From positions 124,001 to 188,000 of the forward strand of contig NZ_JBPPGG010000001.1 of NCBI RefSeq assembly GCF_051304405.1: a stretch of DNA of 64,000 nt. The letters are read 5' to 3'. The DNA is from Pedomonas sp051304405. Lineage in GTDB: Bacteria > Pseudomonadota > Alphaproteobacteria > Sphingomonadales > Sphingomonadaceae. Shown here one piece after another: positions 25,754-34,844 of this stretch (position 1 is the stretch's first letter; each line of letters opens with the position of its first letter). A model generated the notes under the pieces. The model was not told the origin of the DNA. It ran no database searches and saw nothing but the letters and a program-made list of their open reading frames with translations. Both the position numbers and the translations under genes were made by a program.

Positions 25754-26389
25754 ATGACCACGCCTCCCGAACTCGTGGCGGATGATAACGCCGAGCCTGT
25801 GCTGTGGTCCGCCCGGCCGGAAGCCAAGTGGACAACCTTCGATGTGCTTGTGGAGAGCATGGACGCCCGCGCCATGCGCCGCGGCTTCGGCATCCTTCTC
25901 CTGCTGGTTGTCGTCCTGACGCTGACGATTCTCGCCGTCGTGCTCGGGCTGTTTGTGAGCGCCGGTCAGGCCCTGCCCAGCGGCTACGGGCTGGCGCTGC
26001 TGGTTCTGGCGGCCCTTGTCGTCAGCTTCTTCGTCATGGGGATCTCGGCGGTTCCGGTGCTGCGCCGGCTGCATCCGCCCATTGTTTTCGCGCTCACCGC
26101 GCAGCGCATCGGCCGCCGCCTCGGCCAGAGCGGGCCGTGGGACGACTTCGCCATGCTGGACGAGGTGGAGCCCATCATGCGCTGGCAGAGCCCGGGCGGT
26201 TTTCGCGGCATCGACTTCGTGCAGTCCCGCCACCATCCCGAGCGGGGCCTCGTGCATCGCATCTTCCAGGTGGGCGGCCTCACCGACGCGGACGCGGACG
26301 CGCTGGAACAACAGCTCGTCGCGCTTGGCCACGGAATCATCGACCGTCCCGAGCTGCCCCGGGAAGCCCAGGGCCGCCGCAAGCGCTGA
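25754..26389 (+). CDS. Two-helix membrane protein of unknown function
   Basis: A 211-residue protein. ATG 25754 has AGGAGA just before it. The start VLWSARPEAKWTTFDVLVES is followed by two membrane helices (about 44-67 and 75-97). The cytoplasmic C-terminal half (TAQRIGRRLGQSGPWDDFAMLDEVEPI) has the feel of a bacterial PH-like or photosystem-assembly-type domain, in which strands ending in Gly-Phe-Arg follow two membrane helices. I do not recognise the family with confidence. It lies between the PhaC-like gene and a methyltransferase gene, with no obvious link to either. Confidence 0.7.
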   Translation: MTTPPELVADDNAEPVLWSARPEAKWTTFDVLVESMDARAMRRGFGILLLLVVVLTLTILAVVLGLFVSAGQALPSGYGLALLVLAALVVSFFVMGISAVPVLRRLHPPIVFALTAQRIGRRLGQSGPWDDFAMLDEVEPIMRWQSPGGFRGIDFVQSRHHPERGLVHRIFQVGGLTDADADALEQQLVALGHGIIDRPELPREAQGRRKR

Positions 26390-26435
26390 GGCTTTCATCC
26401 TGATCCCGCCTCCCGGCCAGCAATGGTATGACGCC

Positions 26436-27170
26436 ATGCGACCCAGCGTCGAGGAAATGTCCGCCTTCTACGCCACGCCGCTCGGCCGCCGCGCCGTGCG
26501 CGAGGTGCGCTGCAAGCTGGCGCCGCTGCTGGCCCAGCGCGCTACCGACCGGGTGCTGGCCGTGGGCTACTGCGGCCCCTATCTCGACGGCTTCGAGGGC
26601 CAGCCGGAGCGGCTGGCCCTTCTCATGCCGGCGCGCCAGGGCGTGATGCGCTGGCCGTCCCGGCCCGGGGCGGAAGGCGGCGCGCCCGCTCCCAACCGCG
26701 CCCTGCTGGCGGACGAGACCGCCATGCCCTTTGCCGACGCGCTGTTCGATCAGGTGATCGTCATCCACGGGCTGGAGTTCGTCGACCCGGCCCGCCGCCT
26801 GCTTCGGGAAATCTGGCGCGTGCTGGCGCCGAACGGCCGCCTCCTCCTTGTGACGTCCAACCGCGCTGGCCTCTGGGCCCATTTCGAGAGGACCCCCTTC
26901 GGCAACGGCCGTCCCTACGGGCGCGGTCAGCTGGCCTCCCTGCTGCGGGAGAGCCTGTTCGAGCCGCTGTCGTGGCAGACCGCCCTCGTCATGCCGCCCT
27001 GCGGCTGGCTGATGCCGCTGGAGAGCACCGCCCGCACGCTTGCGCCCAATCTGGGCGGCGTCCACATCGTCCTCGCCCAGAAGACGAACGGCCTTGTCCC
27101 CGTCACTCCGGCACCGGCCAAGACCCTGCGCCGCCGCGCGTCCGCGCCGACGTCCGCGTCGTCGGTGTAG
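26436..27170 (+). CDS. Class I SAM-dependent methyltransferase
   Basis: About 244 residues from ATG 26436 (MRPSVEEMSAFYATPLGRRA). The expected glycine motif is degenerate (DRVLAVGYCGPYLDGF), but the motif II region is clear: MPFADALFDQVIVIHGLEFV, then LREIWRVLAPNGRLLLVTSN, as in Methyltransf_11 proteins. The C-terminus (PWELRRG-like GNGRPYGRGQLASLLRESLF) matches a widespread alphaproteobacterial family near gloB or hisC. Substrate unknown. It is 155 bases upstream of hisC and in the same direction. Confidence 0.8.
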   Translation: MRPSVEEMSAFYATPLGRRAVREVRCKLAPLLAQRATDRVLAVGYCGPYLDGFEGQPERLALLMPARQGVMRWPSRPGAEGGAPAPNRALLADETAMPFADALFDQVIVIHGLEFVDPARRLLREIWRVLAPNGRLLLVTSNRAGLWAHFERTPFGNGRPYGRGQLASLLRESLFEPLSWQTALVMPPCGWLMPLESTARTLAPNLGGVHIVLAQKTNGLVPVTPAPAKTLRRRASAPTSASSV

Positions 27171-27324
27171 CCCGCCTGCAGACGATTATTTTCCCGCACC
27201 GCCCGGACCGGGGCACACAAATTGCGCGAGAATACGGGTTTCTGAAGTGCTTCTGACCCGCCTGGTTCTTGTCAACCCGGGCTTGCAGGGCGTATGGGTC
27301 GCCGGCACGATTTTCGGAGGTCCC

Positions 27325-28440
27325 ATGTCGTTTCCCCAGCCGAAGCCCTGGATCAGCGCGATTGCCCCCTATGTGCCGGGCAAGGCCACCACGGCCAGCG
27401 GCCGTCCGGCCGCCAAGCTGTCGGCCAACGAGTCCCCGCTCGGCCCCAGCCCGAAGGCGGTGGCAGCCATGCAGGCGGCCTGCGTCAACGCGCATCGATA
27501 CCCGGATGGCGGCGCGACCCTGCTGCGCGAGGCGATTGCCCGCCACCACGGCATCGAAGCGGACCGGATCATGTGCGGCACCGGCTCGGACGAGGCCCTG
27601 CACCTGCTCGCCCACGCCTACTGCGCGGCTGGCGACGAGGTGATGTTCGTGCGCCATGGCTTCATGGTCTACCCCATCGCCGCCCAGCGCATGGGCGCCA
27701 CGCTGGTGGAAGTGCCGGACCGCGACTACACGGCGGACGTGGACGCGCTGCTGGCCGCCGTCACACCGCGGACGCGCATCCTGTACCTCGCCAATCCGAA
27801 CAATCCCACCGGCACCTACCTGCCGGAGAGCGAGATCCTGCGCCTCCATGCCGGGTTGCCGTCCGATGTCATTCTGGTGCTGGACGCGGCCTATGCTGAG
27901 TACGTCACCGCGCCCGATTACGAATCCGGCCTTGAGCTGGCCCGCCGGGCGCCGAACGTGGTCACCACCCGCACCTTCTCCAAGATCTACGGGCTGGCGG
28001 CGGAGCGGATCGGCTGGGTCTACGGCCCCGCCGCCATCATCGAGACGCTGAACAAGGTGCGCGGGCCCTTCAACGTCACCGGCCCCGGCATTGCCGGTGC
28101 GGTTGCGGCGCTGGAGGATCAGGCCTGGATCGAGGCGGCCCGCGCCCACAACAACCAGTGGCTGCCCTGGCTGAAGGCGGAGATCGAGGCGCTGGGCCTC
28201 CATGTGGTGCCCTCGCAGTGCAACTTCCTGCTCATCCGCTTCCCCGAGGCCAATGGCCTGACGGCCGAGGCCGCCAACCGCGCGCTTCAGGACGCCGGCT
28301 ACATCCTGCGCTGGCTGCCCGGCCAGGGGCTGCCGGACTGCCTGCGCCTGACCGTTGGCACCGAGGAGGAAAACCGCGGCGTCATTGCCGCCCTGCGCGC
28401 CTTCATCGAGCGCGCGCCGAGCGAAAGACAAGCATCGTGA
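27325..28440 (+). CDS. hisC: Histidinol-phosphate aminotransferase
   Basis: A 371-residue class I PLP enzyme. ATG 27325 is preceded by GGAGG. KLSANESPLGPSPKAV, HRYPDGG, YLANPNNPTGTY and the PLP-lysine segment TRTFSKIYGLAAERIGW are all diagnostic of HisC. It transfers an amino group in histidine synthesis; many alphaproteobacteria use it also for tyrosine and phenylalanine, and the overlap with tyrA (GTGA) fits that double use. The N-terminal segment ISAIAPYVPGKA is normal. Confidence 0.94.
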   Translation: MSFPQPKPWISAIAPYVPGKATTASGRPAAKLSANESPLGPSPKAVAAMQAACVNAHRYPDGGATLLREAIARHHGIEADRIMCGTGSDEALHLLAHAYCAAGDEVMFVRHGFMVYPIAAQRMGATLVEVPDRDYTADVDALLAAVTPRTRILYLANPNNPTGTYLPESEILRLHAGLPSDVILVLDAAYAEYVTAPDYESGLELARRAPNVVTTRTFSKIYGLAAERIGWVYGPAAIIETLNKVRGPFNVTGPGIAGAVAALEDQAWIEAARAHNNQWLPWLKAEIEALGLHVVPSQCNFLLIRFPEANGLTAEAANRALQDAGYILRWLPGQGLPDCLRLTVGTEEENRGVIAALRAFIERAPSERQAS

Positions 28441-29387
28441 GCGTATCCCTGCCTTCTGATTTCAACCGAATCGCGATCATCGGCGTCGGCCTCATCGGCG
28501 GCTCCATTGCCCGCGCGGTCAGGACCGCCGCGCTGCCCACCCATATCGTTGCCTACGACGCCAGCGACGCCGTGCGGGCGCGCGTGCGCGCGCTGGGGCT
28601 GGCCGATACGGTCGCCGAAACCCTGCCCGAGGCGGTGAGCGACGCGGATCTGGTCATTCTCTGCACGCCCGTCGGCACCTTCGAGGCCATTGCCCGGGCC
28701 ATGGCCCCGCACCTGAAGCCGGGGGCGATCGTGTCGGACGTGGGCTCCACCAAGGGCTCGGCCATCGCCGCCATGGCGCCCCATTGCCCGGCCCATTGCC
28801 ATCTCGTCCCCGCCCACCCGGTGGCGGGCACGGAGAACTCGGGGCCGGATGCGGGCTTCGCCACCCTGTTCAAGGGCCGCTGGTGCATCGTCACGCCGCC
28901 GGAGGGCACGGACAAGACCGCCGTCGCCCGGGTGTGCGCCTTCTGGACCGCGCTCGGCTCCAACGTCGAGGTGATGGATGCCCAGCACCACGACCGGGTG
29001 CTGGCGGTGACCTCGCACATTCCGCACCTCATCGCCTACACGATCGTCGGCACGGCCTCCGACCTCGAGCAGGTCACGGAATCGGAAGTCATCAAGTTCT
29101 CGGCGGGCGGCTTCCGCGACTTCACCCGCATCGCCGCCTCGGACCCGACGATGTGGCGTGACGTGTTCCTCAACAACCGCGAGGCGGTGCTGGAGATTCT
29201 CCAGCGCTTCAACGAGGATCTGACGGCGCTTCAGCGTGCCATCCGCTGGGGTGACGGCGACACGCTGTTCAACCTGTTCAGCCGGACGCGCCACATCCGG
29301 CGCACCATCATCGACGCAGGTCAGGACACGCCGCGTCCCGATTTCGGGCGGGAGCCGGCCACTCCGTCTGAGGCTGAGACAAAGTAA
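28437..29387 (+). CDS. tyrA: Prephenate/arogenate dehydrogenase
   Basis: A 316-residue NAD(P)-dependent enzyme starting at GTG 28437 within the hisC stop. The Rossmann loop IGVGLIGGSIARAV is at residues about 12-25. Further motifs are DVGSTKGSA, HLVPAHPVAGTENSGPDAGF (the catalytic His/substrate region) and VTSHIPHLIAY. It converts prephenate or arogenate to the tyrosine precursor. There is no chorismate-mutase or ACT domain in this length. The last 80 bases run opposite the end of the DUF2125 gene. Confidence 0.93.
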   Translation: MSVSLPSDFNRIAIIGVGLIGGSIARAVRTAALPTHIVAYDASDAVRARVRALGLADTVAETLPEAVSDADLVILCTPVGTFEAIARAMAPHLKPGAIVSDVGSTKGSAIAAMAPHCPAHCHLVPAHPVAGTENSGPDAGFATLFKGRWCIVTPPEGTDKTAVARVCAFWTALGSNVEVMDAQHHDRVLAVTSHIPHLIAYTIVGTASDLEQVTESEVIKFSAGGFRDFTRIAASDPTMWRDVFLNNREAVLEILQRFNEDLTALQRAIRWGDGDTLFNLFSRTRHIRRTIIDAGQDTPRPDFGREPATPSEAETK

Positions 29388-30375
29388 ACGCGCCGTTCTG
29401 CACCTGGAAGGGCAGCGAGATCAGCCCCTGCACGCGCCCTTCCGGCGCGCCTTCCAGCGCCTGGCCGAACAGGGCGGCGAGCATCGCCGGGCACGGGGTG
29501 GTGATGGTGCCGCCCGCCAGCAGCTGGCGCTGGCCGTCGATGGCGAAGGTGCCCTTGGCCAGCACCATGTCATCCTTGTCGGCGGTGGTCAGGTTGAGGC
29601 TGTGCAGCTCGACGGTGCCCGAGGCGTCGCGCCAGGCATCGATGTAGGAGCTGCCGATCGTCTGCGCCGACGGCTCGCCGGTCACGCCGAGGCTCGCCAT
29701 CAGGGTCAGCGGCACGCCTTCGCCCCACTGCACCTGCTGGCCGTTGACGATCACTTCGAGGAACGTCGGCGGCGTCGGGGACGCGCCCGGCCCTTCCGCC
29801 ACCCCGTCCGCACCCGGCAGCGGCTGGCGCACGCGCAGCGCCGCCACCTCGCGGCCGTGCAGCTCCAGCTTCTCCGCCGTCAGCGGCGTCGCCAGCCAGG
29901 GCGCGCCCTCGATGCGGGCGTTGTCCAGCACGGTCGAGAGGCGCTCGACGTTGCCCTTCTTCAGGTAGAGGCTGAACCGCCCCTCCGTGCCGGTGCCGGT
30001 CAGCTGCACGCCGCCCGCCAGCGTCGGGGCGGCCAGAGTCAGCTTCGGGTCCTGGAAGAAGCCCAGATGCAGGGCGGCGCGCCACGGCTGGCGCTCGATC
30101 ACCAGCTCGGGCGACGCCACGGTGAGGGTGTAGTCACTGCCCGCCCGCGTCACGGTCACGTTGGTGAAGGTGGCCGACAGGCGATAGGGAAAGCCGCCGT
30201 AGGAAATCTCCTCGGCCGCAACCCGCACCGGCCCCTGGCCGTTCACCATGGCCTCTACGGTCTCCCTGAACTCGGCGAGCCGGGCAAACCAGTAGACGGC
30301 GTAGAGGACGAGCCCGAGGACGACAACGCCCAGGAGCCAGAACGGACGGTAGCGGGGCGCGAACAGGGAACTCAC
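29308..30375 (-). CDS. DUF2125 envelope protein
   Basis: A 355-residue protein starting at GTG 30375, overlapping the acyltransferase stop by GTGA. One N-terminal membrane helix (PFWLLGVVVLGLVLYAVYWF, about residues 10-30) is followed by a periplasmic, beta-rich body with the family's repeated strand pattern (ISYGGFPYRLSATFTNVTVT, LVIERQPWRAALHLGFFQDP). DUF2125 proteins are common in alphaproteobacteria, and their role is not known. It is last in the ftsE-led operon. Its final 80 bases are antisense to the end of tyrA, and the frame stays open to 29308. Confidence 0.82.
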   Translation of the reverse strand: MSSLFAPRYRPFWLLGVVVLGLVLYAVYWFARLAEFRETVEAMVNGQGPVRVAAEEISYGGFPYRLSATFTNVTVTRAGSDYTLTVASPELVIERQPWRAALHLGFFQDPKLTLAAPTLAGGVQLTGTGTEGRFSLYLKKGNVERLSTVLDNARIEGAPWLATPLTAEKLELHGREVAALRVRQPLPGADGVAEGPGASPTPPTFLEVIVNGQQVQWGEGVPLTLMASLGVTGEPSAQTIGSSYIDAWRDASGTVELHSLNLTTADKDDMVLAKGTFAIDGQRQLLAGGTITTPCPAMLAALFGQALEGAPEGRVQGLISLPFQVQNGAFTLSQPQTEWPAPARNRDAACPDLRR

Positions 30376-31076
30376 GTGGGCGATCCTTCTTCCAGACTGT
30401 TGATGGCGGCATGCACGCGCTCCGTGATCTCGGCGCGGGACAGGCCCGGCTCGATGGCCGGATGAATCTGTACGGTGATCATGCCGGAATATTTGAGAAA
30501 GCTTTCCCTTCCCCACACGCGCCCCGAATCGAGGGCGACCGGCACCAGCGGCAGGTCGAGGAAGGTGTAGAGGCCCGCAAGGCCGGGCTGGAGCTTCGGC
30601 CGGGTGCCCACGGCGGAGCGGGTGCCTTCGGGAAAGATCACGATCGGCCGGCCCTGTGCCTTGGCCTCCTCCGCCGCGCGCAGCATGGTCCGCAGCGCCT
30701 TGGAGGAGCCGCTCCGGTCCACCGGAATCATGCCGCTGTTGCGGGCGTACCAGCCGAATACGGGAAGCTTCAGCAGCTCCTGCTTCAGCACGATGGCGGG
30801 ATTGTCCAGCAGCATGAGGATGGCGATGGTCTCCCATGCGCTCTGGTGCTTGCAGGCAAGGATGAACGGCGCGGCGGGCAGATGCTCCCGCCCCAGCACC
30901 TGATAGCGGATACCCGTCAGCTTCTGCGCGGCGCAGATCACGCCCCGGGCCCACAAGGTGGTGACGTGCCGGATGTTGCGCTTGTCGAGCCACACGAGCA
31001 GTCCGCCCGGAAGGCCGATCAGCGGCGTCCACAGCAGAATGAAGATGTTGAGCAGTACAGACCGCAGAAATGTCAA
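30372..31076 (-). CDS. plsC: 1-acyl-sn-glycerol-3-phosphate acyltransferase
   Basis: A 234-residue membrane-associated enzyme. TTG 31076 overlaps the upstream stop (TTGA) and gives LTFLRSVLLNIFILLWTPLI, a normal N-terminal membrane helix; longer starts run into the previous gene. The catalytic motif is KHQSAWE (His plus acid, HxxxxE in place of HxxxxD), and the second motif is FPEGTRS. It adds the second acyl chain to make phosphatidate, or acts on a related acceptor. It sits in the ftsE-ftsX operon between ydcF and DUF2125. Confidence 0.86.
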   Translation of the reverse strand: MTFLRSVLLNIFILLWTPLIGLPGGLLVWLDKRNIRHVTTLWARGVICAAQKLTGIRYQVLGREHLPAAPFILACKHQSAWETIAILMLLDNPAIVLKQELLKLPVFGWYARNSGMIPVDRSGSSKALRTMLRAAEEAKAQGRPIVIFPEGTRSAVGTRPKLQPGLAGLYTFLDLPLVPVALDSGRVWGRESFLKYSGMITVQIHPAIEPGLSRAEITERVHAAINSLEEGSPT

Positions 31077-31618
31077 ATCGGGGCTCCATCGAAGCGGATG
31101 GTGATCAGGCGGACGCTGTACTTCACATACTCGCCCAAGAGGCCCGTCAGGCTGATCGGACCGGGCACCGGGCTCGGCAGGATTTCGACGTCCGGCAGCG
31201 CCGCCCGGAATTCCAGCAGCGCGCGGGGCATGTGGTAGTCGGAAGTCACCAGGCGCACCGAGCGGATCTTCTGCTCGCGCACCCACTTGGTGGCGGCCCG
31301 GGCATTGCCCACCGTGTTGCCGGCCTCATGCTCGATATCGACGCAGCAGTCCATGATCTCGTAGCGGACCTGCAACTGGGCGGCCAGCAGCCGCTTGCCG
31401 GTGGTCGGATGCACGCCGGTGATCAGCACCCGCTGCGCCATCCCCTGCTCCAGCATGTCGATGGCGGAGGACAGCCGCCCCTCGCCCCCGGTCAGCGCCA
31501 CGATGCCTTCGGTCCGGGCGGCATAGTGCACCGGCTTGGGCAAGGTGAGCCAGAACCACAGGAACCCCATGGCCCACAGGAGGACGAACGCGAGCAAGGC
31601 CTTGAGCAGGATACGCAC
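31073..31618 (-). CDS. YdcF-family (DUF218) envelope protein
   Basis: A 181-residue protein starting at GTG 31618, with one N-terminal membrane helix (LLKALLAFVLLWAMGFLWFW) and a DUF218 body: EGIVALTGGEGRL, QRVLITGVHP, EHEAGNTVGNARAATKWV (the conserved E-x3-N-T segment) and LVTSDYHMPRALL. Related proteins (SanA, ElyC) affect envelope integrity and peptidoglycan precursor handling. Its position directly after ftsX, three bases away, ties it to division or envelope work. Confidence 0.85.
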   Translation of the reverse strand: MRILLKALLAFVLLWAMGFLWFWLTLPKPVHYAARTEGIVALTGGEGRLSSAIDMLEQGMAQRVLITGVHPTTGKRLLAAQLQVRYEIMDCCVDIEHEAGNTVGNARAATKWVREQKIRSVRLVTSDYHMPRALLEFRAALPDVEILPSPVPGPISLTGLLGEYVKYSVRLITIRFDGAPI

Positions 31619-31621
31619 GGG

Positions 31622-32533
31622 TCAGAGGAACTCCGCCAGCGCGCGGTGCACCGTCCACCGCGCCGTCGCCATGGTGAGCAACGCCACGAGAAGCGGCAAC
31701 ACGACCAGCAGCACCCAGCCCCAGGCCGGGAAGCTGAGGGAGCCCAGAATCCCTTCCGTGCCCAGGCGCTGCGCCATGGCGCCGATGGCCGCCACCGTGG
31801 CGATGCCGAGCCCCGCGCCCACCACGCTGCCCTTGAGGCCGTGGGCCAGATAGCGCCACTGGAACTCCCGGGCGATCTGCCGGTCCTCCGCCCCCATCAG
31901 GTGGAGAATCTCGATGGTGTTGTGGTGGCTGGACAGCCCGGCGCGGGTGCTGAAGGTCACAATGGCGGCCGTCGCCAGCGCCATCAGCCCCACCACCACA
32001 TAGGCCAGCCCCTGGAGGCCGCGGGCAAAGGCGGTCAGCTGGCCCAGCCACTCGTCATGGTCGTCGATGCTGGCGGACGGGGCGTGCTGCTTCAGCTGCG
32101 CCTCCATCCGGGCGGCGTCCACCCGGGCGTTCTCGGCAAGCGTCACCTCGATCAGCCCCGGCACCGGCAGGTCGCGGCTGTCGGCGCTGTCGCCCAGCCA
32201 TGGCTTGAGCAGCCCCCGGGCCGCGCTCTCGGGGAGCGCGGCGGCGCTGGCGATGCCGGGCTGGCCCTTGAGGAAGCGTGCCGCCGCCGCCATCTCCGCC
32301 TTCCGCTCCGCCGGCTCGGCGTTGAGGATCTGCACGGTCCAGCTGCGGGCCATGCCGCCGCTCCACCCCTGGGTTGCGGTCACGAGGCCGATGCCGCCGG
32401 CTACCGCCAGCACCATCAGATAGACCATCACCGCGATGACCCAGGGCAGCACGCCGTGGGACTCGCGCCCCTCCGGCAGGAAGTTGAAACGGTGGCGGCT
32501 CTGCACGCGCATGGCGATCCCCCGCACGCTCAT
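31622..32533 (-). CDS. ftsX: FtsX-like cell-division permease
   Basis: A 303-residue protein with four membrane helices: one near 29-52, a large periplasmic loop, then three after about residue 180 (LQGLAYVVVGLMALATAAIV and two more). The C-terminal half has the FtsX pattern HHNTIEILHLMGAEDRQIAREF. With FtsE it forms an ABC-like complex that controls peptidoglycan hydrolases at the division site. The start (ATG 32533) overlaps the ftsE stop by ATGA. Confidence 0.88.
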   Translation of the reverse strand: MSVRGIAMRVQSRHRFNFLPEGRESHGVLPWVIAVMVYLMVLAVAGGIGLVTATQGWSGGMARSWTVQILNAEPAERKAEMAAAARFLKGQPGIASAAALPESAARGLLKPWLGDSADSRDLPVPGLIEVTLAENARVDAARMEAQLKQHAPSASIDDHDEWLGQLTAFARGLQGLAYVVVGLMALATAAIVTFSTRAGLSSHHNTIEILHLMGAEDRQIAREFQWRYLAHGLKGSVVGAGLGIATVAAIGAMAQRLGTEGILGSLSFPAWGWVLLVVLPLLVALLTMATARWTVHRALAEFL

Positions 32534-33267
32534 AGCAGGCTCCCCCGGGTAAACGGCGGCGGCCCGGCAGGAGTCGGCGCGCGCAGGACTGCCGGTGCGG
32601 GGCCCGTCGCCAGCTCGCCCTTCTCCAGCCGCAGCACGCCCGCGCTCGGGGCCATGCCGATGAGGTGCTGGTCGTGGGTTGCGATCAGGAGCGTGGTGCC
32701 CAGCCGGTTCAGCTCCTGGAACAGGTGCAGGAGGCGGGCCGCCATGTCCGGGTCCACGTTGCCGGTGGGCTCGTCCGCCAGCAGGAGGTCCGGCCGCCCG
32801 ATCACCGCCCGGGCGATGGCGAGGCGCTGCTGCTCGCCGCCCGAGAGGGTGGCGGGACGCGCGTTCATCCGGTCGGCAAGGCCAACCCAGGTGAGCATTT
32901 CCTCGGCATGGGCCAGCGCCCGATCCTCATCCTCGCCCGCGATCCTGAGCGGCAGGGCGACGTTCTCCAGCGCGGTCAGGTGCGGCAGCAGGCGGAAGTC
33001 CTGAAAGATCACGCCGATTCGGCGGCGCAGGGCGGGCAGCCCGTCCCGGTCCATCGAGACCACTTCCTGCCCGAACAGCTCGATCAGGCCGCGCGAGGGC
33101 CGCTGGGCGAGGTACAGCAGCTTGAGCAGCGAGGTCTTGCCCGCGCCGCTGGGGCCGGTCAGGAAGTGGAGCGAGCCCTTCTCAAGCGAGAAGCTGATGT
33201 CGCGCAGCACTTCCGCGCCTGTGCCATAGCGCAAGCCGACATTTTCGAACCGGACGACGGTATTCAC
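32530..33267 (-). CDS. ftsE: FtsE cell-division ATPase
   Basis: A 245-residue ATPase from GTG 33267 (MNTVVRFENVGLRYGTGAEV). Walker A is GPSGAGKT, the Q-loop FQDFRLLPHLTALENVALPL is the specific FtsE wording, the signature is LSGGEQQR and Walker B is LLLADEPTGNVD. An ATG at 33309 would add 14 unconserved residues and has no better ribosome site. The last 20 residues (GPAPAVLRAPTPAGPPPF) are Pro/Ala rich. It heads an operon of five overlapping or touching genes. Confidence 0.9.
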   Translation of the reverse strand: MNTVVRFENVGLRYGTGAEVLRDISFSLEKGSLHFLTGPSGAGKTSLLKLLYLAQRPSRGLIELFGQEVVSMDRDGLPALRRRIGVIFQDFRLLPHLTALENVALPLRIAGEDEDRALAHAEEMLTWVGLADRMNARPATLSGGEQQRLAIARAVIGRPDLLLADEPTGNVDPDMAARLLHLFQELNRLGTTLLIATHDQHLIGMAPSAGVLRLEKGELATGPAPAVLRAPTPAGPPPFTRGSLL

Positions 33268-33561
33268 GGCAAAGCCTGTGGATGGTGAGACTTGCCCTTT
33301 GTTTGACATGCGTTGCAGCCAAACGCAAACGGGGATCGGGCGCTGCGGCGGCCTTGTCCCTCTCGCCCGTCCTGCGCCGTGCACGGCCCGGCGGCAACCC
33401 CTTCCCGGGCCTGTCGATTCACTTGCGCTGTACGGTCAAGGTGTGGATATTGGCGTCAGTCCTCGGGGGGGTCCTGCGAGGATTGTCCGTTGGGGGCGTC
33501 GTACAACCTTGAATTCCGATTTCTTCTCAGAGGCGAGCAAGTCCTTGTTCGACGGTTGCGC

Positions 33562-34449
33562 ATGATCCTGACCTGCCCGAACTGCAATTCCCGTTACATG
33601 GTCAGCGACACGGCGATTCCCCCGGGCGGACGCGCGGTGCGCTGCGCCGCCTGCAAGCATGTCTGGACCCAGCATCCGCCGTCGCAAGAGCGCGAACTCG
33701 AACTGGTGGGGGCGGAAGCCGCCACCGCAGCCGCAGGGGTCGTCGCGGATCAGGTGGCCGCGCCCGTTGCCGAGGCGCCCGCGCCTGCCGAAGCCCCCGC
33801 CCCGGCCGTATCGCCCTTCCCCGCCGGCCCGATGCCGCGCCTCGGGGCGGCCGATCCCGCCGACGCCCTGTCCCAGGACGATGCGGACATTTCCGCTGCC
33901 GTTGCCCCGCGCCGCCGCAGCCGGGCGGAGAAGAGCCGCAAGCCCGCCGCCTGGCAGCCGGGCGAGCGCCGCCGCTTCCCCGTCAAGTGGGTGGTCATCG
34001 GCACCACCGCCGTTCTTGCGCTGGGACTGAACGTTGTTCTCTGGAAGGACGCGCTCATCGAGCGCAGCGACATGTTCCGCAGCTTCTATGCTGCCATGGG
34101 CATGGCGACGCCGGTGCCGCACGACGCCAGCCTTGGCGCGCAGGTGCTGCGGATCAGCTACCCGCCGCCGCCGCCCGCGCGGTTGCTGGAAAACGGCAAC
34201 CTGTCGCAGGAGATCACCGGCTCGATCGAAAACCCCACCAACCGCACCGTGCGCATCCCCAGCCTCAAGGGAACGATGCTGGACGAAAACGGCAATGTGG
34301 TGTTCACTTGGTATTTTCCGCCACCCACCCTGGTGCTGAACGGGGGTCAGACGGTCATGTTCGATACCACGGTCGAGAATTTTCCGAGCACGGCGCGGCA
34401 GCTGCGTATCGGCTTCGATACCGGCCCGGACACTGGCGCCGGGAGCTGA
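33562..34449 (+). CDS. Zinc-ribbon (MJ0042-type) single-pass membrane protein
   Basis: A 295-residue protein. Four cysteines (5, 8, 28, 31: CPNC and CAAC) form an N-terminal zinc ribbon, followed by an Ala/Pro-rich linker to about residue 130, one membrane helix at 141-161, and a C-terminal periplasmic domain with a DUF3426-like beta pattern (ITGSIENPTNRTVRIPSLKG, FDTTVENFPSTARQLRIGF). The protein is a regular neighbour of ftsE in alphaproteobacteria, divergently transcribed as here, but its function is unknown. It is followed after seven bases by a receiver gene. Confidence 0.85.
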   Translation: MILTCPNCNSRYMVSDTAIPPGGRAVRCAACKHVWTQHPPSQERELELVGAEAATAAAGVVADQVAAPVAEAPAPAEAPAPAVSPFPAGPMPRLGAADPADALSQDDADISAAVAPRRRSRAEKSRKPAAWQPGERRRFPVKWVVIGTTAVLALGLNVVLWKDALIERSDMFRSFYAAMGMATPVPHDASLGAQVLRISYPPPPPARLLENGNLSQEITGSIENPTNRTVRIPSLKGTMLDENGNVVFTWYFPPPTLVLNGGQTVMFDTTVENFPSTARQLRIGFDTGPDTGAGS

Positions 34450-34456
34450 GCCGCCT

Positions 34457-34834
34457 ATGGCGCGCATCCTCGTCGCCGAGGACAATGCTGCGGTCCGGGA
34501 ATTCGTGGAGCGCGGCCTCACCCATTTCGGCCATACGGTCGTTGCGGTCTCGGACGGCGGGGCAGCGCTCCATTGTCTCAGCCTTGAGTCATACGACCTG
34601 CTCATCACCGACATTGTCATGCCGGTCATGGACGGTATCGCGCTGGCGCTGAAGGCCAGCAGTGCCGCGCCGGACATGCCGGTGCTGATGATGACCGGCT
34701 ACGCCCACGAGCGCCAGCGCGCCTACAATCTCCAGGAACTGATCGCCGACGTGCTGGACAAGCCCTTCTCGCTCGAGGAACTGACCGCCACTGTCGATCG
34801 CATCCTGTCCGGGCACCGCCCAGCCGCTTCCTGA
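34457..34834 (+). CDS. CpdR-like single-domain response regulator
   Basis: A 125-residue receiver with the acidic pair in LVAEDNAAV, Asp52 in LLITDIVMPVMDGIALAL, MMTGYAHERQRA and LDKPFSLEELTATVDRIL. It resembles the CpdR/DivK group and is clearly related to the true CpdR at 12.0-12.4 kb, but its FITGFAA and SKPFHLRE regions differ. No kinase is adjacent; it is co-directional with the zinc-ribbon gene beside ftsE. It may report to the division machinery, which is inference from position only. Confidence 0.85.
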   Translation: MARILVAEDNAAVREFVERGLTHFGHTVVAVSDGGAALHCLSLESYDLLITDIVMPVMDGIALALKASSAAPDMPVLMMTGYAHERQRAYNLQELIADVLDKPFSLEELTATVDRILSGHRPAAS

Positions 34835-34844
34835 GAGGGGCCAT

